A stretch of DNA of 64,000 nucleotides from Thelonectria olida (taxonomy: Eukaryota; Ascomycota; Sordariomycetes; Hypocreales; Nectriaceae), in assembly GCA_020736575.1 (NCBI GenBank), contig JAGPYM010000003.1, positions 1,674,001-1,738,000 of the forward strand, given 5' to 3'. Positions within the stretch are counted from its first letter, which is position 1. Each line of letters starts with the position of its first letter. The position numbers and the translations under genes are program-made. The notes beneath the pieces are model-generated. The model was not told the DNA's origin. It made no database searches and saw nothing but the letters and a program-made list of their open reading frames with translations. Below are positions 11,728 to 24,382 of this stretch, piece after piece.

Positions 11728-13917
11728 TTTCTCCATGCTTGCTTTTTCTCGCCGTGGTGCGAATTGACTCAATCTTGGGCCCTGCTGACTGCCGCACCAG
11801 GTGGTTCTCAGGGGATGAATCTTTCGCTGGGACTGGGTCAATGTCTCGAGTGGTGGAAGGGTCCAAACTTTAGGAGTAAGCCACCTCCAATTTGTGTCGC
11901 CTGTGGGTGAGACAAAGATCCCAGGGAATAGAGGCTTCCGGATGATAGTTGCATGCTTTTGGGCCAAGTCAGGCTGCTTGAGCTCTAAGAAGCAAGAACA
12001 GAGAAGGTGGATGGCCTACCGCTATCACTGGCTCTGTCAGATCCCACTAGCTGCTGATCACGTCCATGACGGCCTGGTTTTTGCGCGATAGATCCCAGAC
12101 AGTGTCTGACGTATAGATATACCCCCGACTAAAATAAGGATTCATAGAGTTCCCTGAGAGCCTAGGACTCGACATCAAAGTGAATACGCCACCAACATGA
12201 GTAAGGTATTGCTGAGGCAGATCTAAGGTCCCAAATACTCCTGGACCTTTCATTGTTCATTTTCAGCTCCTTAAAGGACCCGAGACATGGCGTTGAACCT
12301 CATTACCGGTTCGTGATAACCCTCTCCACTAGCTTCTAATCCGAAGTAGAGGCCCACTGAACTCGCTGACTGCGAATCCAGGCAATAGCTGCCGACGACG
12401 CTCGTCTTTCGTACTAGTTGCCCCCTTATTCGTACCTTATCCATATTGCAAATAAGAAGGTGTGACGATAGTTTGGCCAGTAGCGTGAGCCAAGGATGTG
12501 GTCAAAGGATGCGGACAAGGAGCAAAAATCGGATCGAGGTTCAGATGCTGGGTGTCAATATATGGTTGGGCATGATTGATAAGTTATGTGACCGATCGGT
12601 TCCTTCCTGTGTGCAATGTGCCCTGTTTTGCAGGCCTGCGTCTTCATGAAGTGCTGTAGTGGACACTGGGCTGTTAGCTTTCGGATGAGCATACGCAGAC
12701 GGGCCCTGCCTTTGATACCCCAAGGCTCTCATCGTCCGTGGATGCGGGATCTCTATCGATCTACACGTACGAATACCCCTGGTCCTTTGCCCCAGCCCAT
12801 CATCCCTTGCATGGCGGTGCAGGGTTGGAGTGATGGAGTCTCGCTAATAGTGGTGGGGGAGCGGAGTCGATAGTGTCCATGGCAGTTCACCTGGAGCGGC
12901 AGCCAGCCATGGACTACCCAATGCTGGAAGCTCTCAAAGACGAACTCCCTTGTTAATGCATCCGTCCTAAAAGTTGCCAAACTCCAGCACGCCTAGGTTG
13001 CAAGGAGGAGGGCGATAACATGGGACGTGGCAGATGTCACCTTGTTTCCCCAAGACGCCTCGGTATACAGACACGTGAACAGGTACTGGACCGGACCTGG
13101 GATGCGTAGTGGTGTGGTCATAGAAATGAAATATGCCTTGCATCAACCCTTAAGAAGCCAAGATTTGAGATATAGAGATCTGGCTCATGAGATGGGACTT
13201 AGGGGTGCCTGGCATTGTTCTTCGGTTGCTGGTAACGACCAGGAGTCAATGCACCAGCTGCTTGACAGGAGAAACGACATTGATGCCAAAAAAAGACCCC
13301 AAGAAACATCAAGGTAAGCTGCAAGTACGTGAAAACATCTGTGTTAGTTGCTTGCTGCACTGCGAACACTGAGTTGGCGGTCCGGGCAGCTAGTTGGGAT
13401 GTGGAGAGGTCTATCATTCAAAATGACTTGAACTCAAGGGAGAAGTTCAAGTAGGTGATTGGATGGGTGGAGATGCTGGAAAATCCGCGGATGACGAGAT
13501 GTGTCGTTGTCGAATTAAGAGACTCACTTGAGTCTACTTCGTAGGCAATGGCTCAAGGGCTGTTGCAGGTTCCCTAGACTGATGGGGGTGTGTGGCGATG
13601 AGCGGAGATGGCGAAAGCTGCAAGGTAAGAATAAGTAAACATAGCTGACAAGTCTCGGTCGGCGTGGTGTTGGCGAACTTGGCAAAGCAGGGAGATAAAT
13701 GTGGCGGACGGGAATGATGGAGCGAGGAGTCGAGACAAGACGTGGTTGGTTGGTGCCTGAGGACTTAGTTGAAGCAAGACAGAGGTGGGAAGAGGCACGA
13801 GTCTTGACTCCACCTGATCTTTCCATCTTAACAACAGGGGGGGCAAGTACGACGTTGGATGGATGAAGTCACGCCTGGCAGCCTTGAAAAACACCATTTT
13901 CTGCTCTATCTTCTATG

Positions 13918-13939
13918 TCTAGGTACCTACCTAGGTATA
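13918..13939. repeat. CTAGGTACCTACCTAGGTA palindromic motif
   Basis: Overlapping GGTACC and CCTAGG palindromes related to the copy at 2474-2490. Role unknown. Confidence 0.5.
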
Positions 13940-15752
13940 CATCGAAGATTTCTATTTGGACCTCTCTCTGCCTGAATGGAACACACTACGTCACTTCGCA
14001 AAACATGTCGCTGCCGCGCCTCGATTGTCAACTTCGCCCGCCAGCAAACAAAACCGCCACCATCAGTGTGCACGGGCATGCTACTGGCCCTCGTCATCTA
14101 TCACTTTCTGAAATGCGACGGCTGCTTCCCGACTCAAACGCCATCCTGCACTCTCCTCCCAATTAGGTTGGCATCATTTGGCATTGTCCTCTCAGCCTGC
14201 ACCATTAGGCTATCCCTTCAGAGCTGGGGACGCCACCAATGAACTCGTTGTCAAGGGAGAGCTCAGAGAGGCCCTAGACCCAAAAAGCAAAGTCGCGAAC
14301 AACCTGATATTGTTGCTAACATAGTCTTCGTTTGTAGCCGCTCGTCCCCAAGCCCAAGCCCCATGTCGGATTCTGGGAGGCTTATGACGCCCTGCATGCT
14401 CGGATTCTGACTCTCCCGTTCGTTAACCTCCAGAGGTCACGGTCCATGAAGCGCCTTCAACGGCCGCAGAAGAAACCACAACTGCGAAGGAATTGAAGAC
14501 CAACTACTTCGTACACACTGCTTCATAATACGTGCTGGTTCGTTGTCGAGGCGTCTGCACAGGAGCGGAGATGTACCTCGAAAGCTCAAGACATGTCAGA
14601 TTTCGGTTGATTTCCTCCTTCGCGCTGGTCATTGCCAACTGGAACCCTTGCTTGCTTGTCCTCGTCAAAGCCTGCTAGCGGGTGACGCTACACCTTGCTC
14701 ACAGCGGGCCGGAGTTTTGACAGAGCGGAATACTGGCAGCAGATCTGGTATCGAAGAACAAAAACGCCGATGGTCGACAGGGGTAGCTATCTAGTGATCG
14801 AGCTCCACAGTGGCCGATCTTGCTCTCCGCGGGTTGATGAGAGTCTGGACGATGCCCGCCTCCACAACACACACCTCACACACTTACGAGGTACTACGTA
14901 CACAATCCTTTGAGATCTTTACGGACCTACGGAGCGCGACCTACAACGGATGAACGACAACCATTGTGGCGGTTGGCAAGAATATCAGCAGTGCCCATTA
15001 TGGGATATGGATGGTTGGAAGGGACCCTGCCTGCTGCTTATCGAGCTAGAGCCCGTTGAACTTCGCCTTCTGCCGTCCCCGTCCCTTGCTCGTCGTTTTC
15101 TTCGATGCTTCCAAGAATACGTACTTTCGAAGAGGGTGGCATCACGGACATTTCGTAAAACCTGCTCAAAAGGGAACTCAGAGAGCAAACAAGGTTTCTA
15201 TGGCACCCTGATTGGGCCATTTCAACTTCACTCCATTCACTAACACCACCACCACCATGTCAATAATGACACACTATCAGCGTTTGTCCTCGAACCCGTT
15301 GACAGTTTGGATCGCCCCAGTCGTGTGGCACCCCCGCCCAAACACCAAGACCCCTTGCAGCTCTATCGGACCAATCGAATGAGGTTTACAAGGATTGAAG
15401 CAAGCAGCGGAGGGGTTGGATCTGCACAGAACGGCTGGAGCAATCAGCCTCGAATGCGGATTGGGGCCCAGTGCCCTCTCAGCTGCTTGTTTCTGCCGTG
15501 TGCGCCGTCTCATCATTCTTGCTTCTATCTCTTGGTGTCTCTCTGGTCCGTCGAGGGCCGTGTGGCTCAAGTCCCCAGCGTATTCGCCTTGAGCATCCTA
15601 ACTAACTGCTAACTGCCGTGTCCACGGCGTCCAGGTTCTTGGCCTCCCCTTTGAATCAAATTTACCTTGGATGGGTCACTCCCCTAGCTATGTTGCCCTT
15701 GCTTCCAGTGTCGGCGGAGCGGCTCCATCCATTGAGTACAAGCCAATGCAAG

Positions 15753-15775
15753 CTCTCTCTCTCTCTCTCTCTCTC
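15753..15775. repeat. (CT)11 microsatellite
   Basis: About eleven CT units in the long gene-free region; a simple repeat. Confidence 0.9.
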
Positions 15776-16817
15776 CAGACTGCATCTAGGTGCGAAGTAC
15801 AGTAGGGCTGGTCCGCAGGAGCCCAGACTCACCCTCCACGGGTACCTGCCATGATGATACATCGACAAGGTACACCCGTCGGATGACATGTTATAGCTCC
15901 CGCCACTCAGCCCGTACGAATGCTGAGTTCTTAGCACTCCTTTGAGGCAGGATGGAGTCCAGACTCGCTGCCGCTGCCATCAACCTGCCACACACTCTTC
16001 CCGTGCGCTCCACCACGCACGATGGCTTGTTCACCATGTACCCAGAGGGTCATGATTAAGCAAGGTTGATAGGTCGATCCTTCGGGTGCGGTCGTGTGCC
16101 TACAACGTTGACAAAGAACCCGAGAAGTCTTCTCCCGAAGTACATCGCTCTTGTCCGGGTTTGTCTCCCCCTCGCCGCAGATGCAAACCGTTGCTTGCTT
16201 GCCAACATCTGAATATCCGCTCCACCTCTGTGTGGTGGAGAGGGGCCCGCCCCGGGAGGCGTCGTTGGCGTTCTCTCCAACTTGCATGCTGGATGTTGGT
16301 AATGTTCTTTTCACGTCCAAAAAAAAACGGTGACACACGGGGCCCTCACCACCGAGACATGCGAAGGTACCAGTCTTTTCCCGGGGAGGGGTTATCAATG
16401 TTGATTCAGGTACCAGCCAGAAAAACGAAGAAACCTTGCATTAGCCGCAGGTGATCAGACTTCCCTCGACATAGCCAAGGCTCGACAATTTGCCAGCCGG
16501 CGGGTACAAGAGAGCCACGGACCCTCATGTCTCGATGCCATTGATCATTTGCCTGACTGGTCTACTATTCACTCTCTAAATCTCCCTTCATACTTAAGAC
16601 CTTCGTTCTCCCCTTGCTTGAACCTGAGGGTCCTATCTCGAGACACAGCTACCATCGGTTTGGCTTCCACTCTTATTAAGAGTCTCGCTCGTTACTCAAG
16701 GCCTAGGCCCGCAATCGCTCTGTCTTATAACCTCTTCAAGAGGGTACCGTCATCCTCCTGGAACAGGGCTCGTCAACGGAACCCTCTCTCAGTCCCGCCT
16801 GGCTTTAACTAGGACCC

Positions 16818-17997
16818 ATGGCATTGGGTTTCCAGCTTCTCCTTGACGTTGCAGGAGCCCTCGAGGCTGCCTCGAGCAACTCAAAGAGAGATCCCTCCAT
16901 AGGGCCATTCCCCCAACAACGCTCTCAACCGCCGACCCCGCCTGGGTCTACTTCTGGAAGTCCTAGAATCGGAGCGGAGGGTATGTTACTTTGATGTTTG
17001 CTTGTCGAGGGGTATGTAGCTGACTCACATCTCAGCCCCCGCTTCGCGCTTCCCCCGAGAATACGAGCCTCTTCCCGACATTCTCCATCCAGATTCTCTC
17101 CAATCCGTACCATTCTGTCTTCCTCATCTGGGAGAGTTTGACCGAGGGGTTGAATCGTTGGTTTGGAGCAAAGGAACATCTACCAGTTGCACTCCCCCCT
17201 CCCCTCTGCCCGGCCTTCAGGAAGTTGGGCTCCCCCAAACTCTTGCTCCACGTCGGCCGTCATGGCCCTGCACATTGGAGGATTCTGCTCCTGGATTCCT
17301 CCCCCCTTTAAGAGCAACAGGCAATAGCTTGATCCACTACGCATTTTCTTCTGAACATTCCAGCCCATTGTCCTCAGGCTATGGTAGCCCCAACACCTTC
17401 CTTCGATACAACTTCAACAAGCCCGTTCACCATGTCCAAGACGGTTACCTCAGTCCGCCTCCGGAGAGCGAGAACCGACATATCAACCAAAAATACACAA
17501 CCGAACAGGGAGACTTCATCATCTACACCTGGCACGACAAGAAGATGAAGTGGCAGCGAATCAAGCAAGAATTTGCCCGGCGTTTCGGCACGACCCCCGA
17601 GCGAACTGTTCAGGGCCTTCAGGCCTGGTACTACCGCATGAACCAGCGCATTCCAATTTGGGATGAGAATGGTTGGTTGGTCTTCGAGAACGAGGATGTC
17701 CTCGAACCAAAGCAGATCAGTATCAAGTGCCGTGAGCGCGATAGCCAGGACAAGCCCATGGAGCCACTTGGCCTTGCCCAGCGCTACCCTGAACGTCTCG
17801 TGGATTATGAATGGGTTGATGCTGAGATCAAGCGCGATGCCTACGACTGGGGTAAGTCTTGCTTCTTGCTTCTTAATACTTTAACTTTTTTAAAGACGCT
17901 GGTCTGACAGTTCTGTGTAGCAAATAAACGCGCTATGCAGTATCAGGAGCGACGAGAACGAAGACGCAGAAAGGAGCATCGACGACTAAAGCTCTGA
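16818..17997 (+). CDS. Conserved fungal protein, possible Myb/SANT-like helix-turn-helix
   Basis: Three exons: 16818..16980, 17036..17851 and 17921..17997, giving 351 residues. Introns are GTATGT to CTCAG and GTAAGT to GTGTAG; the nearer CTGACAG acceptor of intron 2 would give an immediate stop. The N-terminal 160 residues are Pro/Ser-rich and look disordered. From about residue 190 a compact domain follows (EQGDFIIYTWHDKKMKWQRI, then FARRFGTTPERTVQGLQAWYYRMN). Its Trp spacing and helix pattern resemble a Myb/SANT-type DNA-binding unit. The C-terminus is extremely basic (QERRERRRRKEHRR), fitting a nuclear protein. I recognise the sequence style as fungus-specific but cannot name it. The start ATG gives the only continuous reading into the conserved part. 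Confidence 0.72.
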
Positions 17998-19210
17998 ATA
18001 AAGTAGCCTAAGAAGTGCAAGTGCGAAGTAGGTTTTAGCCTTCCTCTGAAAGAATTGCCTTTCATTCACTGCAAATTGGCCAACCATGGAACATTCTTAT
18101 TATTACGACCAGTCGCAGTAGCGACGATACGAACATGTTATGTATTTATGCGCACATCCTCTACATGCGCTCAACAACCAACACACCCTTTTCTATTTGT
18201 ATCTATTTCATGAATATTACTCAAGCCAAGGGGTGGGGGAGAAGAGAGAAGAGAGAAGAGACAAAGACGTCTCTGTCAGCTATGCCCTCCGCATTTGGAA
18301 GTTAGGACTTGGCGAAGTGGGCTGGGACGGGTTGTCTTGTTTGTCCCGCATCTCTGGTGTTGTACGACTAACTGGAAGACGGAACAAGTCAGGAGGTTTC
18401 TTAATACGAACATTAATGAGGCGGAACGAGAGGACACAGCTATTGAGCTACGGCGCTTTGAATGGGAGGGTATAGTCATCATCATTCCCGGATACTTCCT
18501 TTCTACCTAGTAACCGCCTATCTATTGTTTATGAATCTATTTTTATTTCTCTGATTGTGTCGTTTCCGCCCTGGTGACCCTAACTCTGCCAATTGTTTGG
18601 CGTGTTTCGTGTGATTGTTCATCATTCCGTCCATTGGAGAGCGACTTCTCTCTAATGGCTAAAACACCATCATTATCAAAAGATGCGTTTTAGCTGCTTT
18701 CGTCTGATGCAGAGTGCCTAGAAGAGTAATCCATCGGAACGGCGCAGCGGAAATGCAACAAAGCCGAAAAGGAAGACGGAGAGAGGAGAGGCAAATGATC
18801 ACACCATCCCGGTCCCACGGGTCGGGACACTCATCGATGTCACCCTCCTGCAGCTTGCCACATGCTAGCATCGCATCCGCACATGGCAATCTGATCATTC
18901 ACAGAGTGTGTGCCAGCCCCTCGAGAAAGCGGGAAAAGCTGTAAGGGGACCGTTGGGGAAATCCAGAGGTCAGTGCCAACGGCTACCCGCCCGTCTGCGG
19001 CTTCGGGTAGCACAGGAGTGTGGCTTGGGGAGTAAATGCAGAACCGACTTGGAGGCAAAGACGGGAGTTTAATATGTCGAGTTGGGCCATGTGCATCGCG
19101 TGTGATTGGTGATTGCTTGAGGTTGACCACCGGTGTTTGAGAATGCCGAGAGTATCAAGAGTAGCGCATCGCATTACACAAACGACATTGTTTGGTGTAT
19201 CGAGTCCGGT
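17998..19210. other. Convergent 3' intergenic region
   Basis: 1.2 kb between the 3' ends of the Myb-like gene (+) and Iwr1 (-). ORFs here are short and motif-free; the region is presumed to be UTRs. Confidence 0.45.
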
Positions 19211-20590
19211 TTACTGGAACGCCTGGCTTCGTTTCATGTAAGCCTTGATGCGGGCCATAGCCACATCGTCGCCGGCCCCTTCAATCACCATCTGGTCGTC
19301 ATCGACTTCTTCGTAGTCTCTGTTGTCATACTCTTCATTGTCGGACGCATTGCCATTCCGGTACTCATAGGCAAACCGGTTGTACTCGTCATCCGACTCC
19401 ACCTCATCCTCTGGATAGTCTGCCGTGTAGTAATTCTCGGCTATCTCATCTGTTAGTCGCATTCAATGCCAGTCAAGCAAAAGCTACGTACCGTTTTCAT
19501 CCTCATCGTCTTCATCGAGGTCCTCGTCCTCGTCCCGGTCTGGACCGAAGAATAGATTGCTGTCTTCCTCACCATCCAGCACCAAGACACCGACATCTGT
19601 TGGTTCAACATTGACATACATGGCGTGAGCTGGTATGCGGACATATTCCTCAATAACCCAGTCATCCTCGTCCTCAATGTCGCTAACATCGCTCATAGGA
19701 GTGTCGATTTCCATATCGGTAGCCTCAGGACCCTTGCGCACTAGTTCAGGGTGACGCTCCTGGTATCTCTTAGCTGGGGCTTTTGGTCTGAACTTTGTCG
19801 CCTCTGCCTTCTGCTTCTCCAGCTCCATTTCGTGAAGGGTTGCCCCAATCTCGCTCATGACCCAGTTGTTCATGTCGGCGGCGACTTTGGACATGTCTTG
19901 AGTGTGCGGGTTCATGGCCGAGGCCGGTAGTGGCGAACGAAGGCTCGGGTCTTGTGGAGATCGCGATCTACTCTTCGCTGTCGGTCTCTTCAGGCGCCGC
20001 TCTTTGATTGGGGCTTCGATTGCTACGTCGGGCACTGGAACGACCTTGGGAGCTGGTTCGGTTGGCGGTGCGTGGACAGCTCGCCTTACTGCTCTGGCGT
20101 TACTTCGTTCGACGAAGACGGCAGGGCCGTAACGCGGTTTCTTGGAGAGCACCGAGCCCGGTGACATATTGCCACTTGCCATCATCATCTTTTTCGAAAT
20201 ATGAAAACGTCGGGGCGCGGCCAATCTGCTGGCATCGGTGGGCTTGGTTGCCTGCAGAGGGACGCCGGCGCCTCCTGGTTGCGCGGCGTGACCGACATGG
20301 TGTTTATTACGCTTAACGGAGTCGTCGTCGGGTGTCGAGATGTGGATTACAGGCTGAGCATCGCGAGCCCTTGCAGCGGCAGTCTGGGACTGGGGTACAG
20401 CAAGCCTACGTTGATAGACCCAGTTGTTGCTGGTGCGGCTTCTCTTTGCGCCTTGGTCAAACTCTAGGGCAAGTCAGAAGGCACAATGGCAAATGGTGAC
20501 GAAATGATTGAGTCACATACGGAGGAAGGTAACGGGAGCCTCGTCGTCCCGCTTGCGTTTGACGCGGATGAGCTGTGGCGGGATGGACAT
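19211..20590 (-). CDS. IWR1: Iwr1-type RNA polymerase II nuclear import adaptor
   Basis: Three exons: 20521..20590, 19492..20463 and 19211..19449, about 426 residues. Intron 1 is GTATGT to CCTAG. Intron 2 is only 42 nt (GTACGT to AACAG). The joined N-terminus reads IRVKRKRDDEAPVTFLQF then DQGAKRSR, the hallmark start of Iwr1 proteins. The conserved domain follows near the C-terminus: EEYVRIPAHAMY, then VGVLVLDGEEDSNLFFGP, an acidic DEDED tract, and ENYYTADYPEDEVESDDEY across the last intron. Iwr1 binds assembled RNA polymerase II between Rpb1 and Rpb2 and carries it into the nucleus with importin; the N-terminal basic KRKR is the expected NLS. The central third is variable and Pro/Ala-rich. 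Assignment is strong. Confidence 0.92.
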
Positions 20591-21030
20591 GATTGCGATG
20601 TGATGAAGAAGTGATGTTGTTTTGGGGACTTGGGCGAATTCGTAATATGGACGTTATTAACTTTTAAGAGGCTCCATTGATGACTTGACTGGAACATGTG
20701 GGGGGCGGAGGTACGTACCCACCGCCACATGGCATGTGTAAATGGGGGGTCCAGTGTCCAGTGTCAGGTGTCAGACACTTTTACCAAGGGATGTATTTTA
20801 TTGAGTGTTCATTATTTGCACATTTGTTTCGAAACAACATCCTTTTAGAACTCATTGTATGCTTGTTCTAATCTATCATTAATTCAATTTAATTCAAAAC
20901 ATGTCTGTGTCAGACCGGGTCGCTTGCCTCAATTTTAATCTATAGGTATCATTATTTCTCTTCCTCCCCGTCTAATGTCATCGGGCGAAAGGCCTTCTTT
21001 TGAATCATCATAGTATAAACCGCTAACAAA
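20591..21030. other. Iwr1 promoter and MFS 3' region
   Basis: Contains the Iwr1 upstream region, with a small direct repeat GTCCAGTGTC / GTCAGGTGTC near 20750-20780, and the 3' UTR of the downstream transporter. No gene is seen. Confidence 0.4.
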
Positions 21031-22928
21031 TCAAACTTGTCCTTCAGGAGTCTTCTCGTCGTACTTCCTGCCCTTTGAATCTACCAGCCCATGCTCCGTC
21101 CCAAAATCCCGATCCAGACTCTTAGCCTTCACCAGGACCACTGAGGCCAGCAGCGCCAGCGAGGCCAGCACGCATAACACGAGCCACACCGTGTGCAGGC
21201 TCTTGATGTAGCCGTCCACAATCGTGTCCTTCATGAGTTCCATATTGGGAGGCAGCTTCTTGATGATTTCCACAAGCGCGGACGCGTTTTTGGACCATTC
21301 AGTTGCCTTGTCAGAGAACTGGGCGCTCTTCTTGATCTGCTTCTCGAACTGGTTCTGGAACGTCACTCCGCCGACCGCGACACCAATGGCTTGTCCAAGG
21401 TTGCGGCTGAATGCGTACAGGGCGGCCGCGAAGGGAGTGTCTTCGTTGGAAGCGCCGGCTTGGCACACAAACGCCTGCGCAGAGTAGAGACCTCCCAGAC
21501 CGATGCCGCCAGTAAGGTAGATGATGATCCACTTCCACGTCGGCGTGTCCTTCTCGAGCAGCATCAGGAGACCGAGGCCGATGGGAACGAAGAACCAGCC
21601 GCCCCAGAGGTAGGGTCGGTACAGGCCCGTCTTGGTGACCAAGAGCCCGATGATGATTGCGCCAGGAGCCACAGTGCCGGTGAAGGGCAAGATGGCAATT
21701 CCGGCGTCCAGGGGCGATGCGCCTCGGACCTCGTGGTACATGGGCACGTAGTAGAGAAGGCACCAGGCGATGATGCCGTGGATGATGGTGACGCAGTAGC
21801 CGGTGACGGAGGTGAGCGACGAGAACAGAGTCGGCCGGATGAGAGGATCACAGCGAGAGTACTTGGAAGAGTGCATGATGTGGAAACCAAAGGCGACGAT
21901 GCCAGCGCAGCCGACAGCAAGAGGCACGGCAGTTCGAGGGCTGCTCCAGGAGTACATGACACCGCCCCAGCTCAGAGGAATGAGGACGCTCGTTAGAGAT
22001 GCCACGAACAGCACGGTGCCGATCCAGTCAAACTCCTTCAGCTTCATTTGCGCCGTCTTGTCGTCTTTGCGCTTGATCCGCAGCGTCAACGGAATGACGA
22101 CGAAGCCAATCGCGCAAAACGGGAGGTTGATCCAGAACAGCCACGGCCACGACTTTTCGACAATGGCGCCGCCGATCAAAGGGCCCATGATACTACCAAT
22201 CGTCCACGTCAGTGAGATGCAGCTGAACCACTTGCCACGCTCGCGCAAGCTGACAAGGTCGGTGACGATGACATAGGTCAAGGCGACGATGCCTCCAGAG
22301 CCGAGGCCCTGGAGCGTGCGGCCGGCGAGGAGCATGGCGATGTTCTTGGCCACGGCGGCGAGGATGCTGCCGACGGTGAAGACGAGAAGGGAGCCCAGGA
22401 GGGCGGGCTGGCGGCCGAAGACGTGGGAGAGGGATGCTACAGGGGGCTGGATGACGGTCGAGGCGAGTAAGAAACTGGTGCCGCACCAAAAAGCTTGAAT
22501 GGCGGTGGCGTCGATGTCTTGGGCGATGGTCTACATGATGGCATTGTGTGTAAGCCGAGTGAAGACTGGATATTGAGGCTGACGAGTTGTAGATGACTTA
22601 CCGGAACAGCTACGCAGATGATGGTAGAGTCCAATGCGACGATGAAGGTCACAAGACAAAGCGTCCCAAAGGCAGCGTATGTCCTCCAGCCATGCTTGGG
22701 CGCTTCCCTGATGGCGACCTCTGCAACGTCGGCGGATTCTTCACCGCTGCTCTGCTCATTGTCGGCCTCGTTGATGTTGATGCTGACGTCGTTGAACTTG
22801 TCGGTTGGAAGGAAGTCCTCGTCGAGAGCTTGCAAGGTCGCTTGAGAATTCCTCTGGGGCGTCCTGGGAGGAGAGGGCAACTTGTGGAAAGGCCCTTCCC
22901 CAATGGACGGCGATGGCTCGGCGCTCAT
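21031..22928 (-). CDS. MFS multidrug-type transporter, DHA2 (14-TM) family
   Basis: Two exons: 22602..22928 and 21031..22530. The intron is 22531..22601 (GTAAGT to TGTAG), giving 608 residues. The upstream TTG-initiated extension is ignored because ATG 22928 (MSAEPSPSIGEGP) is the first real Met. About 80 cytosolic N-terminal residues precede the first membrane segment (FGTLCLVTFIVALDSTIICV). The intron falls right after it, and exon 2 continues TIAQDIDATAIQAFWCGTSF. Family signatures are LAGRTLQGLGSGGIVALTYV with DLVSLRERGKW (motif A/B region) and the motif-C-like GSIMGPLIGGAI. The last segments end in a basic tail. DHA2 proteins are proton-coupled exporters of drugs, toxins or siderophore-like molecules in the plasma membrane. 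No biosynthetic genes flank it, so the substrate is open. Confidence 0.9.
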
Positions 22929-24382
22929 TGTGTGCCAAGAAGAAGGCGATGGTTCTTTGCTCAGAGTCTTGCAAGATAACAACTCGGCAAGAAACAAGAG
23001 AGCAAGACAACAATGGAAACCAGTCGCTGCTGCTTATACAACTCTTTCACTGACGTCCTCCATCAACGATCGACAGACAATCTTCTCCTTATATCCTGTC
23101 CAAAGTCCCATATCGTCTTGATATCAGGGTCGCCAGGGATCCAATAGTCCACCCTATGGCCCACCCTCCTCAGGTGCTGCGCATGTTTTGGTGTTGGAGG
23201 TGGACATGTTATTTGCAGTGCCATCTTTCAGCAGCCTGCTAAGCCAAGGGCTAGCCTCCGTACGGAAGCGAGTCCAAGTCCTCGGAGTCGGCGAAGTTGT
23301 CCCCACGATGACCATGCGCAGTAAACCGCCTTGCTGGTAAAACGGGGAGGGTCGGGGGGCCTCTCTGAATGCGGCCTAACCCGTGTTGAGGCTCAAACAG
23401 TCGATAGTGCCAAATCTGTTGGCCTGAACCTGGTGTCTGTCGCTAGTAGCTGGTAGTCCATGCTGTTGGTGCAGCAGTTACGTAGACGATGCACCTTGTG
23501 CGGAAGAGGCGGCCGCCTGGACGTAGTTAGTTAGCTAAAGGTAGCGAGCGCATGGAGACAAGGAGGGCCTCCCACGGGGCGACGGTTGCTGACGCCGATG
23601 GCTGTAAGGCTGATGCCACGACAGCTGCCCCTCCCAACACAAACAAGTGTGTGTGTCGCGGTTCTGTTGGCGTTGGTGATGGAAGGGTTCCAGTCTGAAA
23701 TGGGCCCAAAACAGACTTTGAGAGGCTCTGGTCGTCAGCTGAGATCAACGCTATCATCCAAATGGATCGAGTCCACCACACTATTAGGAAAAAAAAAAAA
23801 AAACCAAGGACCCGATGAAAAAATAGTTATGAGAGCCTGATCTGCACAAGCTCAAAGATCGTTCAGGTTGCTCGTCGTGTTGGTTGGGAGGGAGGCCGTT
23901 GGTTGTGCGGTGTTTACTTCGTACACGATGATGCACTCTAACAACATCAACAACAACAACATTCCATATTGCGTGGACGCATGCACAGTGGGGAGACAAA
24001 AGTTGAAATATTATCTGACTAACAATATACCAAAGGTCTTCCTCCCTCTTCACTACCTACAGTGTGGCGTGGTTCGTTCTGACGTGAGATCTCTATTCGG
24101 TGTATCCCAAATATCGTCTCATTCTGCGAGACTTTTTCTCTATCCGTGTCAGTCCTTAATGTTTCAAAATCGGAACCCCGCCCAAATGTTGATCGTCGCC
24201 TTCCTTTATCCTTGCTACGACCACGACAGTCCTCTATATGCAGTAGTGTCGGGTATCTCAAAACGTTCGACAAATAAAATATTAAAATAAAAATAGTGAG
24301 AGGGTCCAGGCCTGCCGATCCAAGGCAGCCCAGCCATTCTAAGAAACATAAAGAGCTAGTTGCTCAGTCGAGCGAGTTCGTT
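22929..24382. other. Intergenic region upstream of DHA2 transporter
   Basis: 1.4 kb comprising the transporter promoter and the 3' flank of the pseudogene. It has a 14-base A tract near 23790 and an (AAC)n run near 23943-23962. No gene is recognised. Confidence 0.4.

Larger units (their letters stand above)
11728..16817. other. 5.1-kb region without recognised gene
   Basis: Only short, overlapping, motif-free ORFs occur on both strands; I could not assemble a spliced protein. It is not AT-rich and shows no transposon relic or long repeat. It holds a (CT)n tract near 15753-15775 and the ACCTAGG palindrome at 13918-13939. The last 300 bases are the probable leader of the gene starting at 16818. 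A non-coding transcript or very short genes cannot be excluded. Confidence 0.4.

Noticed and set aside
13574..13897. 107-codon minus-strand frame in the gene desert
   Set aside because: No motif, homologue-like pattern or promoter; retained only as part of the unannotated region.
16549..16812. 87-codon frame before the Myb-like gene
   Set aside because: Ends six bases before the called ATG and fits a 5' leader; composition is random-like.
17901..17910. CTGACAG as acceptor for the last intron of the Myb-like gene
   Set aside because: Would lead straight into an in-frame stop; the GTGTAG acceptor ten bases later keeps a conserved-looking basic tail.
21193..21996. 267-codon frame antisense to the DHA2 transporter
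   Set aside because: Shadow of the transporter reading frame.
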